Source of the DNA: Streptomyces termitum
Lineage (GTDB): Bacteria; Actinomycetota; Actinomycetes; Streptomycetales; Streptomycetaceae
Reading direction: 5' to 3'
Length of the DNA stretch: 64,000 bases
NCBI RefSeq assembly: GCF_014650175.1
Contig: NZ_BMUL01000005.1
Location: forward strand, 62,001 to 126,000
Position numbers and translations under genes: made by a program. The notes beneath the pieces are model-generated. The model did no database searches. It saw only the letters and a program-made list of their open reading frames with translations, and had not been told where the DNA came from. The stretch's first letter is position 1. Each line of letters begins with the position of its first letter. Below are positions 23,639 to 31,986 of the stretch, in pieces.

Positions 23639-25741
23639 ATGCCCTGGACCCGAAGGTTCGTCTCGCTGTTCTCGATCGTGCTCGCGGTGCTCGCCGCGAG
23701 CCTCCTCACCGCCCCCGGCGCCCAGGCGCACGAGGAGCGGCCCGTCACCTTCCCCGACGGTTCCGGCAGCGTGCCGAAGCACCGCGCGGGGGAGCCCGAC
23801 CTCCTCGTCTGCAAGACGGACCGCGCCGACTTCGAGCGCCGGATCGCCGCCTTCCCGGCCGGCCTCAAGGCCCGCAACCTCGACCTCTTCGCCCGCTGCG
23901 GCCGCAGCGGCTACCGCCACCTCCAGCAGGCCGTCGACGCCGTCGACAAGCCCGGCACGACCATCGCGATCCTGCCCGGCCTCTACGAGGAGGAGCCCTC
24001 GCTCCCGGCCCCCACCGGAGCCTGCGCCTCCCTGAAGGCCCCGAAGTCCTCCTTCGGCTACCAGATCCTCAGCTACGAGCAGCAGGCCCAGTGCCCGCAC
24101 AACCAGAACCTGGTCGCGATCCTCGGCAAGAAGGACCTCCAGATCGAGGGCACCGGCGCCTCCCGCCTCGACGTCGTCATCGACGCCAAGTACACGAAGC
24201 TCAACGCGATCCGCGCCGACAAGTCCGACGGCGTCTACTTCCGCAACTTCACCGCCCAGCGCACCACCTTCAACTCGCTGTACGTGCTCGCCGCCGACGG
24301 CTTCGTCATCGACGACGTCCTCACCCGCTGGAACGACGAGTACGGCTTCCTCACCTTCGCCTCCGACCACGGCCTCTACAAGAACTGCGAGTCGTACGGC
24401 AACGGCGACTCCGGCATCTACCCCGGCTCGGCCTCGAACATCAACGACGGCTACGGCTTCGACGTCCCCCGCCACTCCATCGAGATCACCGGCTGCCGCA
24501 GCCACCACAACATGGTCGGCTACTCCGGCACCGCCGGGGACTCCGTCTGGGTCCACGACAACGAGTTCGACCACAACATGGGCGGCGCCTCCATGGACTC
24601 CGCCTTCCCCGGCCACCCCGGACTCCCGCAGAACCACGCGAAGTTCGAGCGGAACGCCATCCACGACAACAACGAGGACTACTACCGGTACGTCGCCGAC
24701 GGCACCTGCGCCCGCCCGCCCGCCGAGCGCGGCTACGAGAACGGCGTCGTCTGCCCCCAGATCTCCATGCCGCCCGGCACCGGCATCATCACCGCAGGCG
24801 GCAACTGGAACCTCTACGAGGACAACTGGGTCTACGGCCACCAGCGGACCGGCTTCTACCTCAACGCCGTCCCCGCCTTCATCCGCGGCGAGTCCGCCTG
24901 GGCCAAGCAGACCGACACCTCCCACCACAACCGCTACGCGAACAACCGCCTCGGCGTCGACAAGGCCGGCAACCCCCGGCCCAACCGCACCGACGTCTGG
25001 TGGGACGGCCAGGGCCGCGAGAACTGCTGGCAGGACGACGCCGGCGCCTCCAGCCCCCGCGCCCTCCCCGCCTGCGGCACCGCGCGCGGCGAGGTCTCCG
25101 GCGCCACCGCCCGGCTCGTCGGCGAACCCGTCAAGCTGGCCCAGCTCCTCGTCTGCGCCGACTACAACGTCCAGGCCCGCCGCCTCCCGGCCGGCTGCGA
25201 CTGGTACGGGGCCCGCGGCCTCCAGCGCGTCGAGACCCAGATCGCCCTGGCCGCCGCCGTCCTCCTCGCCCTCGTCGGCACCGCCCTGTGGTGGCGCAGG
25301 CTGCGCGGCCGCCGCCTCGCCGCCGCGGCCCTCGCCACCGGGCTCGCCGGACTCGCCCTCGACGTCGCCGGCTCCACCCTCTCCCTCACCCCGACGTACG
25401 TCCCCGCCCTCGCGCTGCTCCTCACCGGCGCCTGGTGGACCGTCACCGGCCTCCTGCTGCGCCCGGCCCGCCCCGTCTTCGGCTGGACCACCGTCGCCCT
25501 CGGCCTCCTCACCCTCCTCGACGCCTTCGACAAGGCGGTCCTGATGATCCCCTGGACCCCCGTCAGCCCCGCCTGGCTCCGGCTCCTCCTCGGCGTCGTC
25601 TGGGTCCTCTGGGCCGTCGTCGCCGCCGGTACCCGCCCCACCCCCGCCGACCCCGCCACCCCGGCCGACCCCACTGACCCCACCGCCCCCGCCCAGCCCG
25701 CCGGCACCGCCCCCGCGCCCGCCGAGGAGCCCGCCGCATGA
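23639..25741 (+). CDS. Secreted right-handed beta-helix protein with C-terminal membrane domain
   Basis: 700 residues from ATG 23639; no Shine-Dalgarno is seen and a TACTCT -10-like box sits 9 bases upstream, so the mRNA may be leaderless. Signal peptide to residue 31 (AQA). Residues 80-490 are a NosD-like parallel beta-helix: turns rich in Asn/Gly/Asp such as YFRNFTAQRTTFNSLYVLAA, GLYKNCESYGNGDSGIYPG and VWVHDNEFDHNMGG. From about residue 535 to 665 there are five membrane helices, so the beta-helix is displayed outside and held in the membrane. Its stop overlaps the next start (ATGA). Beta-helix folds usually bind or cleave polysaccharide; no catalytic residues are assignable. Confidence 0.83.
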   Translation: MPWTRRFVSLFSIVLAVLAASLLTAPGAQAHEERPVTFPDGSGSVPKHRAGEPDLLVCKTDRADFERRIAAFPAGLKARNLDLFARCGRSGYRHLQQAVDAVDKPGTTIAILPGLYEEEPSLPAPTGACASLKAPKSSFGYQILSYEQQAQCPHNQNLVAILGKKDLQIEGTGASRLDVVIDAKYTKLNAIRADKSDGVYFRNFTAQRTTFNSLYVLAADGFVIDDVLTRWNDEYGFLTFASDHGLYKNCESYGNGDSGIYPGSASNINDGYGFDVPRHSIEITGCRSHHNMVGYSGTAGDSVWVHDNEFDHNMGGASMDSAFPGHPGLPQNHAKFERNAIHDNNEDYYRYVADGTCARPPAERGYENGVVCPQISMPPGTGIITAGGNWNLYEDNWVYGHQRTGFYLNAVPAFIRGESAWAKQTDTSHHNRYANNRLGVDKAGNPRPNRTDVWWDGQGRENCWQDDAGASSPRALPACGTARGEVSGATARLVGEPVKLAQLLVCADYNVQARRLPAGCDWYGARGLQRVETQIALAAAVLLALVGTALWWRRLRGRRLAAAALATGLAGLALDVAGSTLSLTPTYVPALALLLTGAWWTVTGLLLRPARPVFGWTTVALGLLTLLDAFDKAVLMIPWTPVSPAWLRLLLGVVWVLWAVVAAGTRPTPADPATPADPTDPTAPAQPAGTAPAPAEEPAA

Positions 25742-26655
25742 CCACCCCCGCCCCCGCCCCCGCCCCTGTAACCACCCCCACCCCCACCCCTGTGACCACC
25801 CCCGCCCCCGGCCCGGCGACCGCCCCCAAGGCAACCGCCCCCGGTCTCCGCCGCACCGTCCCGGCCGCCGCCGCCCTCGCCGCCGTGCTGCTCCTGGCCC
25901 TCGCCGGGTGCGGCGGGCGGGCCACCACGCACCACAAGCCCGGCACCAGGCACGAGCAGGCCACCGGCGGCAACGGGACCCTGCTCGCGGCCCGCGACGA
26001 GTCCGGCCACCGGCTCCGCGAACTCCCCGCCGCCGAGGCCCCCGCCGTCCGCGCCGAGGTCCGCCCCGACACCGAGGGCGGCTGGAACGTCCACCTCGCC
26101 CTGGAGCGGTTCCGCCTCACCCCCGAGTCCACCGGCGGCGCCGCCCTCGCGGGCCGGGGCCACGCCCGCCTCCTCGTCGACGGCCGCGAGACCGCCCGCG
26201 CCTACGGCCCCTGGTTCCACGTCCCGGCCGGCGCCCGCACCCTCACCGTCCGGCTGTACGCCGACGACCACACCGTCTGGGCCACCGGCGGCGCCCCCGT
26301 CCAGACCACCGTCCCCCTCGCCGCCTCCGCGGCCACCCCTTCCGCCCCTTCCGCCACGCCGTCCCGCACCCCCGAGCCCCCCGCCACCCCCGCCACCCGC
26401 ACCCTCGACATCCGCGTCACCGGCTCGACCGTCACGCCCGCCCCCTCCCGCGTCGAGCTGAAGAAGGGCGAGCGCCTCACCCTCCGCGTCACCTCCGACC
26501 GCGCCGACACCGTCCACGTGCACGGCTACGACCGCGAGGCGGCCCTCGCCCCCGGCACCCCGGCCACCCTCACCCTCACCGCCGACCGCACCGGCCTCTT
26601 CGAGGTCGAGACCCACGAGTCCGGCCTCGTCCTCACCCAGCTGGTCGTCCGGTGA
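25738..26655 (+). CDS. Lipoprotein with C-terminal cupredoxin-like domain
   Basis: 305 residues from ATG 25738 (overlap ATGA). A Pro/Thr/Ala-rich leader of about 36 residues precedes LRRTVPAAAALAAVLLLALAGC, a lipobox with Cys58; such a long pre-lipobox leader is unusual and a later GTG (codon 19, 25792) may be the real start. Residues 60-185 form an unrecognised beta domain; 195-220 a Pro/Ser/Thr linker; and 220-305 a cupredoxin-like barrel with HVHGYD and VETHESG supplying possible metal histidines. Second gene of a three-gene operon, placing a putative copper- or iron-binding protein outside the cell. Confidence 0.75.
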   Translation: MTTPAPAPAPVTTPTPTPVTTPAPGPATAPKATAPGLRRTVPAAAALAAVLLLALAGCGGRATTHHKPGTRHEQATGGNGTLLAARDESGHRLRELPAAEAPAVRAEVRPDTEGGWNVHLALERFRLTPESTGGAALAGRGHARLLVDGRETARAYGPWFHVPAGARTLTVRLYADDHTVWATGGAPVQTTVPLAASAATPSAPSATPSRTPEPPATPATRTLDIRVTGSTVTPAPSRVELKKGERLTLRVTSDRADTVHVHGYDREAALAPGTPATLTLTADRTGLFEVETHESGLVLTQLVVR

Positions 26656-27935
26656 CCGCCCCGCCGCCCCCGCTCCTCCCGCTCGCCCACGGCGTCGGCG
26701 CCCAGCACGACCTGCCCCTCTCGCCCTTCTACGCCTACGCCGGAGCCTTCACCGCCCTCCTCGTCTCCTTCCTCGGCCTCGGCCTGCTCTGGTCGTCCTC
26801 CCGCTTCCGGGGCGACCGGGCGGGCCGGGCCCTGCCCGCCGCCGTGCAGCGGTGCGCCGACGCCCCCGCCACCCGCACCGCGCTGCGCGTCCTCGGCGCG
26901 GCCCTCGCCCTCCTCTTCCTGCTCCACCTCGTCCTCGGTCCCGACGACCCCGACCGCAACCCCGCCCCCGGAGCCCTCTACGTCCTCCTCTGGGTCGGAC
27001 TGGTCCCCGCCTCCCTCCTCCTCGGCCCCGTCTGGCGCCTCCTCAACCCCCTGCGCGCCCTCCTCGCGCTCCGCCCGCCGCGCGCCCCCCGGCCGGTCCC
27101 CGCCGCCGTCGGCATCCGGCCCGCCGCCGCCGGACTCCTCCTCTTCGCCTGGCTCGAACTCGTCGCCCCCGACAACACCGCGCGCCCCGTCCTGCTCACC
27201 GCCCTCGCCGTCCACCTCGCCGTCCAGCTCCTCGGCGCCGCCCGCCACGGCGCCGCCTGGTTCGCGCACGCCGACCCCTTCGAGGCGTACTCCTCGCTCC
27301 TCGCCCGGCTCTCCCCGCTCGGCCGCCGCGCCGACGGCCGCCTCGTCCTGCGCTCCCCCCTCAACGGCCTCGACGCCACCCCCGAGACGCCCGGCCTGGT
27401 CGCCGCCGTCTGCGTCCTCCTCGGCACCACCGCCTACGACGGCCTCTCCGACAACCCCCGCTGGATCACCACCCTCCAGACCTCCCCGCTCGGCCCCACC
27501 CCGACCGCCACCCTCGGCCTCCTCGCCGCCGTCGCCCTCGCCGCCGTCTGCTACGGGCTCTGCGCCGGCACCCTGCGCCTGCTGAACCGCGCGCTCACCA
27601 CCCCCCTCACCTCCTTCGCCCACTCGCTCCTGCCGATCGCCCTCGGCTACCTCACCGCCCACTACTTCTCACTCCTCGCGGTCGAAGGACCGCGTACCGT
27701 CATGATGGCGGTCGGCACCGACAACGCCGCCGCGCCCGCCCCGCCCCTGGGCCCCGCGGGCCTCGCCGTCCTCCAGGTCACCGCGATCGTCACCGGCCAC
27801 GTCCTCGGCGTCGTCGCCGCGCACGACCGGGCCGTCCGGCTCTTCCCGCCCGCCCGCGCCGTCGCCGGCCAACTCCCGCTGTTCGTGCTGATGATCGCGT
27901 ACACCCTCGGGGGAATCGGCCTGCTCATCGCCTGA
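26652..27935 (+). CDS. Polytopic membrane protein of the fenitrothion-hydrolase-like (FedB) annotation group
   Basis: 427 residues from GTG 26652, overlapping the previous stop (GTGA). LAHGVGAQHDLPLSPFYAYAG at the N-terminus and ten or more membrane helices recall the actinobacterial proteins often labelled fenitrothion hydrolase; I make this link from memory. Conserved-looking pieces are LLWVGLVPASLLLGPVWRLLNPLR, AWFAHADPFEAYSSLLARLSPLG and the late PIALGYLTAHYFSLL. Polar residues (His, Asp, Asn) lie within or beside helices, suggesting a channel or metal path. The real function is unknown; coupling to a cupredoxin-like lipoprotein suggests metal handling at the membrane. Confidence 0.72.
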   Translation: MTAPPPPLLPLAHGVGAQHDLPLSPFYAYAGAFTALLVSFLGLGLLWSSSRFRGDRAGRALPAAVQRCADAPATRTALRVLGAALALLFLLHLVLGPDDPDRNPAPGALYVLLWVGLVPASLLLGPVWRLLNPLRALLALRPPRAPRPVPAAVGIRPAAAGLLLFAWLELVAPDNTARPVLLTALAVHLAVQLLGAARHGAAWFAHADPFEAYSSLLARLSPLGRRADGRLVLRSPLNGLDATPETPGLVAAVCVLLGTTAYDGLSDNPRWITTLQTSPLGPTPTATLGLLAAVALAAVCYGLCAGTLRLLNRALTTPLTSFAHSLLPIALGYLTAHYFSLLAVEGPRTVMMAVGTDNAAAPAPPLGPAGLAVLQVTAIVTGHVLGVVAAHDRAVRLFPPARAVAGQLPLFVLMIAYTLGGIGLLIA

Positions 27936-27954
27936 CACCGACCGGGACGGCATC

Positions 27955-28599
27955 ATGGACCCCGTGCCCCAGACCCATCCGCACGGCCCGCCGCCCGCCC
28001 TCCGCCGCACCCCCGTCCAGCAGCGGAGCGCCGAACGGCTCGCCCGCATCCTCGACGCCTGCGCCGGACTCCTCGACGAGACCGGTTACGAACAGCTGAG
28101 CACCCGGGCCGTGGCCGCCCGCGCCGGCGTCCCGATCGGCTCCGTCTACCGCTTCTTCGGCAACAAGCGGGCCCTCGTCGCCGCGCTCGCCCACCGCAAC
28201 CTCGACCGGTACGCCGAGCGGATCTCGGCCCGCTTCGAGCGGACCGAGGTCCTCGACGCGCGCGCCGCGATCGACGGCGTCCTCGACGAGTTCATCGCGA
28301 TGAAGCGGAGCGTCCCCGGCTTCGCCCTCGTCGACTTCGGCCCGCCCGCCGCCGAGGAGACCGACGGGAGCGGGGCCGAGGACCCCAACGGCCTGGTCGC
28401 CGAACGGCTCTGCGGCCTCCTCGCCGCCCACCTCGGCCGCACCGCCGACGAGACCCTGATGCGCAAGGTCCTCGTCGGCGTGGAGACCGCCGACACCCTC
28501 GTCCGCCGGGCCTTCCGCGCCGACCCGGAGGGCGACCCGGCGCTGATCGCCGAGACGCGCCAGCTCCTCCACGCGTACCTGGCGCCCTCCCTGGTCTGA
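27955..28599 (+). CDS. TetR-family regulator
   Basis: 214 residues. DNA-binding domain at residues 20-70 (VQQRSAERLARILDACAGLLDETGYEQLSTRAVAARAGVPIGSVYRFFGNKRALVAAL), with an all-helical ligand domain after it. It starts 19 bases after the beta-helix/cupredoxin/membrane operon on the same strand and may be its last gene and regulator. Ligand unknown. It could also act on the citrate transporter gene downstream. Confidence 0.85.
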   Translation: MDPVPQTHPHGPPPALRRTPVQQRSAERLARILDACAGLLDETGYEQLSTRAVAARAGVPIGSVYRFFGNKRALVAALAHRNLDRYAERISARFERTEVLDARAAIDGVLDEFIAMKRSVPGFALVDFGPPAAEETDGSGAEDPNGLVAERLCGLLAAHLGRTADETLMRKVLVGVETADTLVRRAFRADPEGDPALIAETRQLLHAYLAPSLV

Positions 28600-28682
28600 G
28601 GCCGTCCGGGCCCGGGGCCGTCGGGGCCGCTGGGTGGCCGTCCCGGCCCGCGCCCCGATCATCACCGCTGTGACCTGGGGTT

Positions 28683-28700
28683 TTGCTCGTATTGCTCATG
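28683..28700 (+). promoter_or_regulatory. Tandem direct repeat upstream of citrate transporter
   Basis: TTGCTCGTA (28683-28691) is followed at once by TTGCTCATG (28692-28700): two 9-base direct repeats about 95 bases before the gene, in a locally AT-rich patch. Candidate response-regulator or promoter element. Confidence 0.35.
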
Positions 28701-28791
28701 CGTCGACCCCTTGTTGAGGCCGACGGGGGGCACCTACCGTCGTGCGCACCGCCGCTCGGCGGCCGTGCCACGGCGAACGTGAGGTGCCTCC

Positions 28792-30231
28792 ATGCTGACC
28801 GTCCTCGGCTTCGCCATGATCGCGACCTTCCTGGTCCTGATCATGACGAAACGGATGTCGCCGATCGCGGCGCTCGTCCTGATCCCCGCCCTCTTCTGCG
28901 TCGCCGTGGGACAGGGCGCCCAGCTCGGCGACTACGTGATCGACGGAGTGGGCAAGCTGGCCCCCACCGCCGCGATGCTGATGTTCGCCATCGTCTACTT
29001 CGGCGTCATGATCGACGTCGGCCTCTTCGACCCGATCGTCCGGGCCATCCTGCGCTTCTGCAAGGCCGATCCGATGCGCGTGGTCGTCGGTACGGCGCTG
29101 CTCGCCGCGATCGTCTCCCTCGACGGCGACGGCTCCACCACCTTCATGATCACCGTCTCGGCGCTGTACCCGCTCTACAAGCGGCTCGGCATGAGTCTCG
29201 TGATCCTCACCGGCGTCGCCGCCATGGCCAACGGCGTGATGAACACGCTGCCCTGGGGCGGCCCCACCGCCCGCGCCGCGACCGCGCTCAAGCTCGACGC
29301 CGGTGACATCTTCGTCCCGATGATCCCCGCCCTCGGGGTCGGCCTGCTCTTCGTCACCGCCCTCGCGTACGTCCTCGGCCGCCGCGAGCGGAAGCGGCTC
29401 GGCTACCTCACCCTGGACGAGGCCCTGGTCCACGAGACCGCGGACGAGACGGTCCTGGTGGGCGCGGGCGGCGGCGCGGACTCCGGCGCGAAGGGCACGG
29501 GCGCGAAGGGCACGGGCACCACCGGGGCGGGCACCACCGGGGCGGGCGCCTCCGCCGGGGCGGACGCCGACGAGGTGCCCGGCGGCGGCTTCCAGGGGCT
29601 CGACCCCGACCGCGCCACCCTCCGGCCCCGGCTGTACTGGTTCAACGCCTCCCTCACCGTCGCCCTGCTCACCGCGATGATCCTCGAACTGCTGCCGATC
29701 CCGGTGCTCTTCCTGATCGCCGCCGCCCTCGCGCTCACCGTCAACTTCCCGCGCCCCGCCGAGCAGAAGGAGCGGCTGGCCGCCCACGCCGACAACGTCC
29801 TCAACGTCTCCGGCATGGTCTTCGCCGCGGCCGTCTTCACCGGCGTCCTCACCGGCACCGGCATGGTCGAGCACATGGCCGACTGGCTGGTCGGCGCGAT
29901 CCCGGACGCGCTGGGCCCGCACATGGCGCTGGTGACCGGCGTACTGAGCCTGCCGCTCACCTACTTCATGTCCAACGACGGCTTCTACTTCGGCGTCCTG
30001 CCCGTCCTCGCGGAGGCGGGCGCCGCCCACGGGGTCTCGCCGCTGGAGATCGCCCGCGCCTCCCTCGCGGGCCAGGCCCTGCACATGTCGAGCCCGCTGG
30101 TCCCCGCCGTGTACGTGCTGGTGGGCATGGCGAAGGTGGAGTTCGGCGACCACACCCGGTTCACCGTGAAGTGGGCGGCGCTGACATCGCTGGTGGCCCT
30201 GGGGGCCGCCGCCCTCTTCGGGATCGTCTGA
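28792..30231 (+). CDS. citM: Citrate-divalent metal symporter (CitMHS family)
   Basis: 479 residues; GAGGTG precedes the ATG. About eleven membrane helices with the family pieces LDGDGSTTFMITVSAL, NTLPWGGPTARAAT and MSNDGFYFGVLPVL, the last two being the re-entrant substrate loops of the CitMHS/ion-transporter superfamily. A Gly/Ala/Thr-rich cytosolic linker lies at about residues 220-265. It takes up citrate as a metal complex (Mg, Ca or Fe) with protons. From memory the S. coelicolor gene at the same relative position is the characterised citrate transporter SCO1710. Stands alone. Confidence 0.93.
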   Translation: MLTVLGFAMIATFLVLIMTKRMSPIAALVLIPALFCVAVGQGAQLGDYVIDGVGKLAPTAAMLMFAIVYFGVMIDVGLFDPIVRAILRFCKADPMRVVVGTALLAAIVSLDGDGSTTFMITVSALYPLYKRLGMSLVILTGVAAMANGVMNTLPWGGPTARAATALKLDAGDIFVPMIPALGVGLLFVTALAYVLGRRERKRLGYLTLDEALVHETADETVLVGAGGGADSGAKGTGAKGTGTTGAGTTGAGASAGADADEVPGGGFQGLDPDRATLRPRLYWFNASLTVALLTAMILELLPIPVLFLIAAALALTVNFPRPAEQKERLAAHADNVLNVSGMVFAAAVFTGVLTGTGMVEHMADWLVGAIPDALGPHMALVTGVLSLPLTYFMSNDGFYFGVLPVLAEAGAAHGVSPLEIARASLAGQALHMSSPLVPAVYVLVGMAKVEFGDHTRFTVKWAALTSLVALGAAALFGIV

Positions 30232-30373
30232 CCGGGAGCGGGATCGGCCGGACGGGGGACCGGCGGCGCGGCGCGGGAACGAAAGGGGCCTGAACGCACC
30301 AAGGGTGACAGATAGTCGGATTATCGGCTTACAAGTCCCGGCCGTCTCCCTGTCCCCTCGTGGAGGAACCCGC

Positions 30374-31018
30374 ATGTCCGCTCGCACCGCCCGGCCGCTG
30401 GCCGCCGTCTCCGGTCTCGCCCTCGCCGGCCTCGCTCTCGCGGGCGGGGCCCCGGCCGCGTACGCCGCCCCCGGCGACAACGGCGACGTGAAGATCCACA
30501 AGGTGGGCACCCCCTTCGACGACCAGAGCAACGAGCCGAAGGTCTGCGCCTTCTATCTCGCCGGATTCGGCTTCGACGTGTTGCAGGACGTCCAGTGGGA
30601 CATCGTGCCCCAGCCGGCCAAGCCCGGCGGCGCCGAACTGAGCGGCCGGATCACGCTGCTCTCCGGCACGGGCCACACGGCGCCCCTCGCCCTGCCGGAC
30701 GGCATGTACAAGCTCACCTGGACCTTCGCCGGTGAGAACGGCGCGGGCAAGCACAAGGTCTTCCAGGTCGACTGCCCCAACGGCACCACGGGCGGCAGCA
30801 CCACCGGAGGCAACGGCAACGGCGGGAACAGCGGCGGCACCGGCGGTCACGGACCGCACGGCCCGGTCGGCGCGGGCGGCGGCGGCGCCGCCCAGATCGC
30901 CGCCGAGCAGGACTCCTCCGCCTTCGGCATCGGCGCCGCCGTCGCCGCCGGTCTCGCGGGCACCGCCGGCGTGGTGCTGATCCGCCGCTCTCGCCGCCGC
31001 ACCGATGGCGCGGCGTAA
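30374..31018 (+). CDS. Secreted protein paired with class F sortase, function unknown
   Basis: 214 residues from ATG 30374 (GGAGG 7 bases upstream). Signal peptide to about residue 32 (AYAA). The mature domain (DNGDVKIHKVGTPFDDQSNEPKVCAFYLAGFGFDVLQDVQW ... TWTFAGENGAGKHKVFQVDC, two cysteines) is a conserved Streptomyces secreted domain of unknown role; a Gly/Asn/Thr-rich linker follows, then FGIGAAVAAGLAGTAGVVLI and RRSRRR. That is the hydrophobic-plus-basic end of a sortase substrate, but instead of LPxTG the preceding text reads AAEQDSSAFG. Overlaps the sortase start by 14 bases, so the two are a functional pair. Confidence 0.75.
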   Translation: MSARTARPLAAVSGLALAGLALAGGAPAAYAAPGDNGDVKIHKVGTPFDDQSNEPKVCAFYLAGFGFDVLQDVQWDIVPQPAKPGGAELSGRITLLSGTGHTAPLALPDGMYKLTWTFAGENGAGKHKVFQVDCPNGTTGGSTTGGNGNGGNSGGTGGHGPHGPVGAGGGGAAQIAAEQDSSAFGIGAAVAAGLAGTAGVVLIRRSRRRTDGAA

Positions 31019-31742
31019 GGCCCGCCCGACGCGCCGGCAGCGGCGGCTCCTCCGGCTGGCCAGGACCGCGGCGGTCGCCGCGGCCCTGGCCGCCGGGTGC
31101 GTGTGGTGGAGCGGCGACGCGGACCCCGTCCCGTCCCGCCCCGCGGTCGACGCCAAGCCCACCGCCGGCGCCGGGACCCCGGCGGCGGCTCCCGGGAGCG
31201 CCCCGTCCGCCGCCGCCCACCGGGCCAAAGCCCCCGCGAGCCGCCGGACGTCCCCTCCGGCGGACCCCGCCCCGCTCGCCCGCTCCCGCCCCACCGCCCT
31301 CGCCGTCCCCGCGATCACCATCGAGGCGCCCGTCCTGGACCTCGGGCTCGACGCGCGGGGCCGGCTCGGGGTGCCGCCGGTGGACGACCCGAAGCGGGTC
31401 GGCTGGTATGCGCGCGGCCCGGCGCCCGGCGAACGCGGCACGGCCGTCATGGTCGGCCACCGGGACACCCGTACCGGACCGGCCGTCTTCCTCGACCTCG
31501 ACTCGCTCGGGCCGGGCAACACCGTCCGGGTCGCCCGCGCCGACGGCCGGGTCGCGGTCTTCACGGTGGACCGGGTCCGCACCTACCCGAAGGCCGCCTT
31601 CCCCGACAAGGAGGTGTACGGCTCCACGGGTCGCCCCGAACTGCGCCTGCTGACCTGCGGCGGAGCCTACGAACGCGACTCCGGCTACGACGCGAACATC
31701 GTGGTCTTCGCCCACCTCACCGGCACCGACACGTCCATCTGA
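31005..31742 (+). CDS. Class F sortase
   Basis: 245 residues. N-terminal membrane anchor (about 20-36), a Pro/Ala-rich spacer to about 95, then the sortase barrel: PTALAVPAITIEAPVLDLGLD, VMVGHRDTRTGPAVF (catalytic His), LRLLTCGGAYERDSGYDANIVVFA (catalytic Cys and the Arg after it). This is the class F pattern of high-GC actinobacteria. Sortases cut a C-terminal sorting signal and join the protein to the cell wall. The start lies inside the upstream secreted-protein gene, its probable substrate. Confidence 0.9.
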   Translation: MARRKARPTRRQRRLLRLARTAAVAAALAAGCVWWSGDADPVPSRPAVDAKPTAGAGTPAAAPGSAPSAAAHRAKAPASRRTSPPADPAPLARSRPTALAVPAITIEAPVLDLGLDARGRLGVPPVDDPKRVGWYARGPAPGERGTAVMVGHRDTRTGPAVFLDLDSLGPGNTVRVARADGRVAVFTVDRVRTYPKAAFPDKEVYGSTGRPELRLLTCGGAYERDSGYDANIVVFAHLTGTDTSI

Positions 31743-31915
31743 CCCGGCCCCGACGCACCCGTCCGGCCGCCGGGGCGGGCAGGACGTCCGGCCCGCCCCC
31801 CGCCCCGCCCCCGTGCCGGGTACCGTCGCCCTCGCCGGGGCGCGGTGTCCGTCGCGGGGGCGCACGCGCGCGTGCGGGTGAGATCCGGCCCACTCCCACC
31901 GGCCCTGGCGCCCTA

Positions 31916-31934
31916 AAACTAACAGCGCTAGTTT
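31916..31934. promoter_or_regulatory. TetR-type operator A, copy 1 (aldehyde/alcohol dehydrogenase operon)
   Basis: AAACTAACAGCGCTAGTTT: arms AAACTA/TAGTTT are exact complements around a 7-base centre. It lies 53 bases before the aldehyde dehydrogenase start. The same element, slightly changed, lies at 37105-37123. Confidence 0.65.
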
Positions 31935-31986
31935 GGGGCGGCGGGCCGAAGCGATCGGCCCCGCCGGCGAGTGGAGAGGGAAGCGG

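Noticed and set aside
31861..31876. CGCACGCGCGCGTGCG palindrome as an operator
   Set aside because: A 16-base alternating GC palindrome is easily met by chance in this composition. It is noted only as possible Z-DNA-type sequence or a weak terminator after the sortase gene.
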